Source: Candidatus Thorarchaeota archaeon (GTDB lineage Archaea; Asgardarchaeota; Thorarchaeia; Thorarchaeales; Thorarchaeaceae). From it: a stretch of 19,078 nt of DNA. The DNA lies in NCBI GenBank assembly GCA_016840965.1, contig JAEORI010000297.1, forward strand, positions 1-19,078. Direction: 5' to 3'. The stretch's first letter is position 1. Every line of letters starts with the position of its first letter. Positions 14,227 to 19,078 of the stretch are shown in pieces. A program made the translations under genes and the position numbers. The notes beneath the pieces are model-generated. The model made no database searches. It had not been told where the DNA came from and saw only the letters and a program-made list of their open reading frames with translations.

Positions 14227-14384
14227 CAAAAATTATCGTTCATGCAAGATGCCTTTCCGACTCAACACTAGTATCATTGTCAGCTAGAACATTCCAATCA
14301 ATTCCTATAGATCTGCATTAAGTTTCAGAGATTGTAGATTATGGAACTGGAGCAGTTTGAAGCTATTCTATGGGTAGATTGTAG

Positions 14385-14395
14385 GAAATTAAAAG
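14385..14395 (+). promoter_or_regulatory. TATA-like box before the second NosD gene
   Basis: GAAATTAAAAG lies about 40 bases upstream of the start at 14430, which would give a leader of about 15 bases that includes GGAGG at 14417-14421. The remainder of the 203-base gap after copy 1 (14227-14429) shows no further structure I can name. The duplicate may therefore be independently transcribed. Confidence 0.35.
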
Positions 14396-14429
14396 TTCAA
14401 AGTATAGGTCTTATCAGGAGGTTAGAAAC

Positions 14430-15644
14430 TTGAGAATGAGGCAAATGGGAGTCGCATTTTTATCATTGTTGATGATAATGCAATCATCTGTCGGCAGCCT
14501 TTTTGTTAAATCAAATAATTCAGACTTGGAATCGATTATTGTGGCACCAACACAAACTAGTGATATGACTCAACACCAAAGAGCTACTCCTTTACATATC
14601 AGGGATAATTCGGATTTTGCACTCTACGGAGCAACTGGGATTGGAACTCCTTCAAATCCTTACAGATTAGTGAATCTAGAATTCATGTCAAATCTCACAT
14701 GTATAATTATAGAGAACACAACAGCTCACTTTTCCATTTCCAATTGCATATTAGAAACAAGAGGTCAGCAGGATACCATATTGTTTTCAAATGTAGAAAA
14801 TGGTAGAGTGGAGAATTGCGAAATCAAGAGAGGAGTAAATGGCATCAGCATCACTGACTCGCATAATATTGTGATGGAGTCCAGCTTAATCCATAGCTCA
14901 CGATTTGGAATATACTTGAAAGGGACATCGAATTCAACTATTGTTTGTTGCAACTCATTCTATAATAATCGAGGAGTAGTCTTGGATGAATCAAACCATT
15001 GTAAGATACTCAATAACAAAATCTATGGAAACTGGTATCATGGGATAGAGCTCTCTTCGTCTTGTCATAACAATTCAATATATGGAAATTCAATTGGCTG
15101 GAATGGTGCATCGAGTCAATATTGGTACAATGCCATAGATGATGGAGAGGATAACTTCTTCGATGACAATATTTCAATTGGTAATTACTGGTCAGATTTC
15201 AATGAATTAGAAGAATATATGATTTCAGGAGATGCAAATTCTGTTGATTCATTCGCGCAGTTACTTGAAGATTATACATCCCCCATTCTAGTTCCACTAA
15301 ACGATATTGAAATTAAACATGAGAGCGTTGGCAACAAATTGACATGGCTAGTTTATGATGAGTATCCAAGATTTTACCGAATTCGAGAAAATCAAGTGAA
15401 CCTTATAATTTCCGTGTGGCTTGGAGGAAACATATCTGTTAGTTTAGATCAGTTAAGTGTGGGCGTTCATACAATAACTATTACCATATACGATGGTGCA
15501 AACAATGAGGCTTCGGATGAAGTTCTCGTTACAGTGCTTCCCTTCGTTCTTAGTGATATGGGATCAAAAAATGTCATAATTGCATCGGGAATCACTATAG
15601 TCAGTCTTGTGCTCAGTATTACTCTCATTAAGAGATTGTCTTGA
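14430..15644 (+). CDS. NosD-type right-handed beta-helix surface protein, C-terminally membrane anchored (copy 2)
   Basis: This 404-residue paralog of the preceding gene has the same plan: hydrophobic signal sequence (residues about 7-23), beta-helix repeats with N-N-K-I-Y-G-N-type turns, G-N-Y-W-S-D-F-N, an Ig-like stretch, and a final TM helix closing with I-K-R-L-S. Several blocks are almost identical between the copies, for example L-F-S-N-V-E-N-G-R-V-E and G-N-S-I-G-W-N, showing tandem duplication. Other parts, notably the N-terminal region and the Ig-like part, have diverged widely. The start is TTG at 14430, 8 bases after GGAGG (14417-14421); the ATG two codons later (14436) is the alternative. 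The role is probably cell-surface glycan interaction. Confidence 0.85.
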   Translation: MRMRQMGVAFLSLLMIMQSSVGSLFVKSNNSDLESIIVAPTQTSDMTQHQRATPLHIRDNSDFALYGATGIGTPSNPYRLVNLEFMSNLTCIIIENTTAHFSISNCILETRGQQDTILFSNVENGRVENCEIKRGVNGISITDSHNIVMESSLIHSSRFGIYLKGTSNSTIVCCNSFYNNRGVVLDESNHCKILNNKIYGNWYHGIELSSSCHNNSIYGNSIGWNGASSQYWYNAIDDGEDNFFDDNISIGNYWSDFNELEEYMISGDANSVDSFAQLLEDYTSPILVPLNDIEIKHESVGNKLTWLVYDEYPRFYRIRENQVNLIISVWLGGNISVSLDQLSVGVHTITITIYDGANNEASDEVLVTVLPFVLSDMGSKNVIIASGITIVSLVLSITLIKRLS

Positions 15645-15676
15645 CAGAGGGTACTAATTTTTGATCATTTTGCGTT

Positions 15677-15700
15677 GAGAGTAACCCTATTAATACTCTC
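15677..15700. repeat. 7-bp perfect inverted repeat in the intergenic region before porC
   Basis: GAGAGTA (15677-15683) and TACTCTC (15694-15700) are perfect inverted complements with a 10-base AT-rich spacer. It follows the second NosD gene by about 30 bases. It could be a terminator-like hairpin or a regulator binding site; no T-tract follows closely. Confidence 0.4.
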
Positions 15701-15790
15701 TACATCGTAAATTGTGAATTTCCGTTCAGAACCGAGATCGACCGGTAAGAAATTCGATTTGCAAAGTGTTCTCCTCCCGTTCGAAATCAA

Positions 15791-15836
15791 AGCTGGAGGG
15801 CTGTCGATCCATATGCTCTGCATGTACTCTCCAGCT
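15791..15836. promoter_or_regulatory. Nested inverted repeats upstream of the por operon
   Basis: The outer arms AGCTGGAG (15791-15798) and CTCCAGCT (15829-15836) are perfect 8-bp complements. Inside, ATATGC (15811-15816) pairs with GCATGT (15820-15825) around a 3-base loop, with one wobble. The structure ends about 20 bases before the TATA-like box. Either a dimeric operator or a small structured RNA would fit. Confidence 0.4.
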
Positions 15837-15857
15837 ATACTTTTCAGCCCATGCCAG

Positions 15858-15869
15858 TAAATAAATAAG
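15858..15869 (+). promoter_or_regulatory. TATA-like box of the por operon
   Basis: TAAATAAATAAG lies about 60 bases upstream of the porC ATG at 15923. With the usual archaeal distance of about 25 bases, transcription would begin near 15888, giving a leader of about 35 bases that holds the GGTGAG ribosome binding site. It is assigned from sequence alone. Confidence 0.4.
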
Positions 15870-15922
15870 CACCCCTCAGCGAGCCTCCCGTGTAGCTTCT
15901 CCCAATGAAGGTGAGATTGAAA

Positions 15923-16498
15923 ATGTCTTACGATTTTGCAAAAGGCATAACTGAGTTTCGCTGGCATGGTCGTGGTGGCCAAGGCGTGGTCACTAGTAAC
16001 CAGATGCTTGGCAAAGCTGCCCTTGCTGAAGGCAATTATATCCAAGCCTTTCCGGAGTTTGGTCCTGAAAGAACAGGGGCTCCTGTAAGGGCATTCTTGA
16101 GAGTTAGTAAACAGCCCATTCAGGTCTATGCACAGGTATACAATCCCGATGTTGTGGTCTGCATTGATCCAACACTTATCGAGGTCGTAAATGTTGCTGA
16201 GGGGCTTAAAGAAAATGGCACTCTTGTCGTCAACACGAGCAATGAACCACAGACAATCAGAAACAAGTTTGGGTTCAAAGGTGGGAAGGTAGTCACCGTC
16301 GATGCAAGCTCTATCGCAATGGAGGTAATGGGTCGGCCATTCTATAATATGCCCACGATGGCTGCAGCTGTTAAGGTCACAGGTATTGTAGCTGTTGACA
16401 CTGTTGTCAACGAGGTCCTTGAGCGGTATCCTGGCAAGGTTGGCGACCTAAACAAGGTTGCAATTGAGAGAGCAGTCAAGGAGGCTAAGGTCGGATGA
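15923..16498 (+). CDS. porC: Pyruvate:ferredoxin oxidoreductase, gamma subunit
   Basis: This 191-residue subunit belongs to the four-subunit archaeal-type pyruvate:ferredoxin oxidoreductase, which converts pyruvate, CoA and oxidised ferredoxin to acetyl-CoA, CO2 and reduced ferredoxin. Family marks are W-H-G-R-G-G-Q-G (14-21) and the strongly conserved P-E-F-G-P-E-R-T-G-A-P-V-R-A-F (44-58). I choose the ATG at 15923 because GGTGAG (15910-15915) lies 7 bases upstream; an in-frame ATG at 15905 would add six residues and lose that site. It is the first gene of porCDAB, and its TGA overlaps the porD ATG as ATGA. The substrate could in principle be another 2-oxoacid, but the gene order favours pyruvate. 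Confidence 0.94.
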   Translation: MSYDFAKGITEFRWHGRGGQGVVTSNQMLGKAALAEGNYIQAFPEFGPERTGAPVRAFLRVSKQPIQVYAQVYNPDVVVCIDPTLIEVVNVAEGLKENGTLVVNTSNEPQTIRNKFGFKGGKVVTVDASSIAMEVMGRPFYNMPTMAAAVKVTGIVAVDTVVNEVLERYPGKVGDLNKVAIERAVKEAKVG

Positions 16499-16797
16499 GC
16501 GAGAAATACAACGAGATTCCGATTGCTGGCAATATTATCGAGCCTGGCAATTCAATGAGGTACAAGACTGGCGGCTGGCGCGCTGAAAAGCCCATTCATA
16601 GCGATGAGAAGTGCCTTTGGATAAAGAACGGCACCTGCGGGCGATGCTGGATCTTTTGCCCTGACAACGCAGTTGTATTGACTGAGAAGAACGGAAAGTA
16701 CTCCTATGCATACAATTACGATTACTGCAAAGGATGTGGGATATGTGCAAGAGAGTGTCCAACTGAATCAATCCATATGGAGAGTGAAAGTAAATGA
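16495..16797 (+). CDS. porD: Pyruvate:ferredoxin oxidoreductase, delta subunit (2[4Fe-4S] ferredoxin-like)
   Basis: This 100-residue electron-transfer subunit carries two [4Fe-4S] cluster motifs and passes electrons from the catalytic subunits to external ferredoxin. The second motif is standard: Cys78-x2-Cys81-x2-Cys84-x3-Cys88-Pro. The first is Cys40-x7-Cys48-x2-Cys51-x3-Cys55-Pro, where the usual spacing after the first Cys is two residues. The five extra residues make the loop L-W-I-K-N-G-T. The N-terminal G-G-W-R-A-E-K-P is typical of PorD. The ATG is within the porC stop (ATGA) with AAGGAGG at 16478-16484. Its own stop overlaps the porA start in the same way. Confidence 0.93.
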   Translation: MSEKYNEIPIAGNIIEPGNSMRYKTGGWRAEKPIHSDEKCLWIKNGTCGRCWIFCPDNAVVLTEKNGKYSYAYNYDYCKGCGICARECPTESIHMESESK

Positions 16798-17987
16798 GTG
16801 TGCCAAAAGAAAAGATCACAATAGAGGGTTTGACTGGTGATGCTGCCATTGCGCATGCACTAAAACAAGCAGACCTTGACGTTCTAGCAGCTTATCCAAT
16901 CACTCCCCAGACCATCATCGTGGAGGACTACCAGAAATTTGCAGCAGATGGTGAGGTCAAAGCCCGAGTCATCCCTGTAGAGTCCGAGCATTCAGCAATG
17001 AGTGCGTGTGTTGGAGCTTCTGCAGTTGGAGGCCGTGTCGCGACTGCATCTGCTTCGGCGGGATTAGCACTTATGTGGGAGATTCTCTACTGCGCGGCCT
17101 CGATGAGGATGCCTATTGTCTTCACTGTGGCTAACCGCGCACTCTCAGCCCCAATCAATATCCATAATGATCATTCAGATGGTATGGGAATGCGCGACAG
17201 TGGATTCATCCAACTCTACTGCCAGAGCTCCCAAGAGGCATACGACACAACAATCATGGCTTTCAAGCTAGCTGAGCGACATGATGTATTGCTTCCTGTG
17301 ATGGTCGGGATTGATGGCTTCATTGTGAGTCACAATGTAGAACGGGTTGAGATGCTTCCTGATGATGTTGTGCAGAAGTTCCTCGGAGTACGAGTGCCGT
17401 TCATCTCACTTGATCCTGACAATCCAATAACCATGGGACCATTAGCACTCACTGATTACTACTTCGAATTTAAGGAACAACAGGATGAGGCAATCATGGG
17501 CGTTCCAAAGGCTTACGAAGAGGTCGAGGCGGAGTTCTCCAAACTCACTGGTCGTAAGTACGGTCTCTTTGAAACCTACAAGACCAAAGATGCAGACATT
17601 ATCATAATCGCAATGAGCTCCATGGGAGGAACAGCCAAGGTTGTAGCTGATGCGATGCGTGAGAAAGGAGACAAAGTTGGTGTCATACGACTCAAGATGT
17701 TTAGACCATTTCCAACAAAGGAAATCGCTAAGGCGATTGGAAAAGCAAAAGCTGTGGCAGTCTTTGAGAAAGCAATGTCATTTGGAGCAGCCACACATCC
17801 TTTGGCTCTGGAGGTCAGAACAGCCCTCTATGATGCTAAGGAGAGACCGATGATAGCAGACTTTGTGGTTGGACTTGGTGGTCGAGATGTTCCGCCAATA
17901 ACATTTGTCGAAGGCGTCGAGAAGACAAAGGAGTACCTCAAGAAAGGAAAAGCTCCTATGTACGAAACCTTGGGGGTGCGTAAGTAA
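16794..17987 (+). CDS. porA: Pyruvate:ferredoxin oxidoreductase, alpha subunit
   Basis: This 397-residue subunit forms, with PorB, the thiamine-diphosphate active site. Near the start are G-D-A-A-I-A-H-A-L (15-23) and the family signature A-Y-P-I-T-P-Q-T (33-40). V-E-S-E-H-S-A (62-68) holds the Glu expected to activate the cofactor, and N-I-H-N-D-H-S-D is the substrate/CoA-side motif. The C-terminal transketolase-like domain has M-F-R-P-F-P, as usual. Length and motif order fit the pyruvate/2-oxoisovalerate family, and the operon context favours pyruvate. The start overlaps the porD stop as ATGA. The stop shares one base with the porB ATG (TAATG), so all four subunits are probably translationally coupled. 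Confidence 0.95.
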   Translation: MSVPKEKITIEGLTGDAAIAHALKQADLDVLAAYPITPQTIIVEDYQKFAADGEVKARVIPVESEHSAMSACVGASAVGGRVATASASAGLALMWEILYCAASMRMPIVFTVANRALSAPINIHNDHSDGMGMRDSGFIQLYCQSSQEAYDTTIMAFKLAERHDVLLPVMVGIDGFIVSHNVERVEMLPDDVVQKFLGVRVPFISLDPDNPITMGPLALTDYYFEFKEQQDEAIMGVPKAYEEVEAEFSKLTGRKYGLFETYKTKDADIIIIAMSSMGGTAKVVADAMREKGDKVGVIRLKMFRPFPTKEIAKAIGKAKAVAVFEKAMSFGAATHPLALEVRTALYDAKERPMIADFVVGLGGRDVPPITFVEGVEKTKEYLKKGKAPMYETLGVRK

Positions 17988-18946
17988 TGAGTGACAAACC
18001 AGCAGTTTCAATCAAAGATATGCTCCAGCGAGAAACTATTCTGAGTTCTGGACACAGGATGTGTGCTGGGTGTGGTGCGCCGCCTGTAATCAAACTCATG
18101 GGCATGGCTCTTCGAGGACCCACAATTGTCTGTAACAACACTGGTTGTCTTGAGGTTGCTACAACAATCTATCCGTACACAGCGTGGAAGGTCCCTTGGA
18201 TCCATGTAGCCTTCGAAAATGCAGCAGCTGTTGCGTCAGGAGCTGTAGAAGCCATTAATGCAATGCGTGAGAAGGGTCGGTATAAGCACGAGCATGTTGA
18301 TGTCATTGCTCTAGGAGGCGATGGCTCATCATTTGACATCGGATTTGGAGCAATCAGTGGTGCGCTTGAACGAGGTCACGACTTTGTCTACATGTGCTAT
18401 GACAATGGGGCCTATCAAAACACTGGAATTCAGCGATCAGGAGCCACCTTCCCGGGTCAAGAGACCACTACATCATGGGCGGGTAATGTGATTCCAGGAA
18501 AGCTTGAACGTAAGAAGCCACTCGCACAGATTGTTGCTGCCCACAAGATTCCCTATGTTGCCACTGCAGAAGCTTCCAACTATCGCGACTTCATTACCAA
18601 GTTCCGAAAGGCTCTGGAGGTTGAAGGCTCGGCGTTCGTGCACGCATTTTCACCATGTCCCAGAGGCTGGCGATCAGCCACCGGGGACAGCATCTCACTG
18701 TCCAAGCTTGCCGTGGAAACGGGGCTCCATCCACTCTCTGAGGTCATTGATGGTGAGGAATGGATCATGTCAGCACCAAGCAAGCGAGTCGCAGAGGCAG
18801 GTCTCAAGCCAGTGGACGAGTACTTCAAGACTCAAGGACAGTTCAAGCACCTCTTCAGACCCGAGTGGGAAGACTTCAGAAAGAGGATTCAGGAGCAGGT
18901 CAACCATGACTGGGAGCTCTTGAAGAAGCGTTGTGGAGTTGAATAA
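17987..18946 (+). CDS. porB: Pyruvate:ferredoxin oxidoreductase, beta subunit
   Basis: This 319-residue subunit binds thiamine diphosphate and one [4Fe-4S] cluster. The cluster ligands are Cys26 and Cys29 (M-C-A-G-C-G), Cys54 (N-T-G-C) and Cys224 (S-P-C-P-R-G-W). The cofactor motif runs from G-G-D-G-S (110-114) to D-N-G-A-Y-Q-N-T-G (139-147). Length and motif order are those of PorB. It ends the operon: its stop is followed within 10 bases by a strong hairpin and T-rich tract. Confidence 0.95.
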   Translation: MSDKPAVSIKDMLQRETILSSGHRMCAGCGAPPVIKLMGMALRGPTIVCNNTGCLEVATTIYPYTAWKVPWIHVAFENAAAVASGAVEAINAMREKGRYKHEHVDVIALGGDGSSFDIGFGAISGALERGHDFVYMCYDNGAYQNTGIQRSGATFPGQETTTSWAGNVIPGKLERKKPLAQIVAAHKIPYVATAEASNYRDFITKFRKALEVEGSAFVHAFSPCPRGWRSATGDSISLSKLAVETGLHPLSEVIDGEEWIMSAPSKRVAEAGLKPVDEYFKTQGQFKHLFRPEWEDFRKRIQEQVNHDWELLKKRCGVE

Positions 18947-18954
18947 CTCTTTCT

Positions 18955-18992
18955 AGGAGCACGTAGGTGCTCCTTTTCTTCTCTTTTTGCCG
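18955..18992 (+). terminator. Hairpin plus T-rich tract downstream of porB
   Basis: AGGAGCAC (18955-18962) and GTGCTCCT (18967-18974) form a perfect 8-bp stem with a GTAG loop, followed by a T-rich run to about 18989. This resembles a bacterial intrinsic terminator. Archaea usually need only the T-tract, so the hairpin may instead protect the mRNA 3' end. Confidence 0.65.
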
Positions 18993-18994
18993 AT

Positions 18995-19003
18995 GCATAT
19001 ATC
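18995..19003 (+). promoter_or_regulatory. TATA-like box for the gene starting at 19048
   Basis: GCATATATC lies about 49 bases before the ATG at 19048. Transcription would start near 19024, leaving AAGGTG (19035-19040) in the leader as ribosome binding site. This supports a new transcription unit after the por operon. Confidence 0.4.
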
Positions 19004-19047
19004 TGGGTGAACATTTGTTAGTTTCTGTTGCTTCAAGGTGTTCTCTG

Positions 19048-19078
19048 ATGAAGGCGATAATGTACGACCTCAAAATCA
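19048..19078 (+). CDS. Start of a further gene, cut by window end (possibly a zinc-type alcohol dehydrogenase)
   Basis: An ATG with AAGGTG 7 bases upstream opens a frame reading M-K-A-I-M-Y-D-L-K-I to the window end. Many medium-chain zinc alcohol dehydrogenases begin with M-K-A-x-x-Y/F, so that family is possible, but ten residues cannot establish it. The presence of a gene start is better supported than its product. Confidence 0.45.
   Translation, partial: MKAIMYDLKI

Noticed and set aside
15779..15800. GTTCGAAATC, reminiscent of a tRNA T-loop
   Set aside because: The flanks do not form a T-stem and no acceptor, D or anticodon arms can be placed on either strand.
15665..16045. A 126-codon frame on the minus strand spanning the intergenic region and the porC 5' end
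   Set aside because: It overlaps well-conserved porC coding sequence in antisense, has no ribosome binding site I can see, and its translation resembles no family.
1..19078. CRISPR arrays, insertion sequences, integrase/attachment sites, rRNA or tRNA genes
   Set aside because: I looked for regular short direct repeats, terminal inverted repeats with transposase motifs and conserved RNA gene cores and found none.

Overview
The window looks like a chromosomal segment of an Asgard archaeon, most likely of the Thorarchaeia or a close lineage. The archaeal signs are TATA-like boxes about 30-45 bases ahead of several genes, a four-gene pyruvate:ferredoxin oxidoreductase operon in the order gamma-delta-alpha-beta, an indolepyruvate:ferredoxin oxidoreductase pair, a divergent Alba-like protein, and NosD-type surface proteins with a C-terminal membrane anchor. 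The Asgard sign is a complete Rab/Ras-type small GTPase domain fused to a cytosolic FG-GAP beta-propeller. The lineage is my inference; no rRNA or other phylogenetic marker is present. Coding density is high and no gap exceeds about 280 bases. I found no rRNA, tRNA, CRISPR array, insertion sequence or integrase.

Layout. (1) 1-2575, + strand: three tandem paralogous winged-helix regulators that share a C-terminal R-D-x-N-P-x-L-I/V-D signature; the first is cut by the window edge. (2) 2572-3645, - strand: a DHH/DHHA1 phosphoesterase whose stop overlaps the stop of the regulator array. (3) 3769-6226, +: iorA-iorB, then a small Cys-rich protein (6292-6717). (4) 6721-9024, -: a 767-residue protein made of a seven-bladed FG-GAP propeller, an Ig-like domain, a Pro/Ala linker, a short helical region and a Rab-like GTPase. 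This is the most unusual gene here. (5) 9196-11848: an SsuABC/TauABC/NitT-type ABC importer with an unusual arrangement: the ATPase is on + and converges, with overlapping 3' ends, on a - strand operon of solute-binding protein and permease. (6) 11953-12939, +: an Alba-like protein and a two-TM protein with a Cys/His cluster. (7) 13018-15644, +: two tandemly duplicated NosD-type beta-helix surface proteins. (8) 15923-18946, +: porC-porD-porA-porB, tightly overlapping and followed by a hairpin-plus-T-tract terminator. (9) 19048-end: the first codons of a further gene.

How the genes work together. The two 2-oxoacid:ferredoxin oxidoreductases point to a heterotrophic anaerobe that oxidises pyruvate and aromatic 2-oxoacids (from amino-acid transamination) to acyl-CoA with ferredoxin as electron acceptor. 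The ABC importer would bring in a small organic or sulfonate/nitrate-like anion. The NosD proteins are probably displayed on the cell surface. The propeller-GTPase has no signal peptide or membrane segment and is probably a cytosolic, nucleotide-switched scaffold. Base composition is uneven: sampled lines of the regulators are near one-third G+C, the propeller in the mid-40s percent, and the GTPase-coding part of the same gene in the mid-50s.
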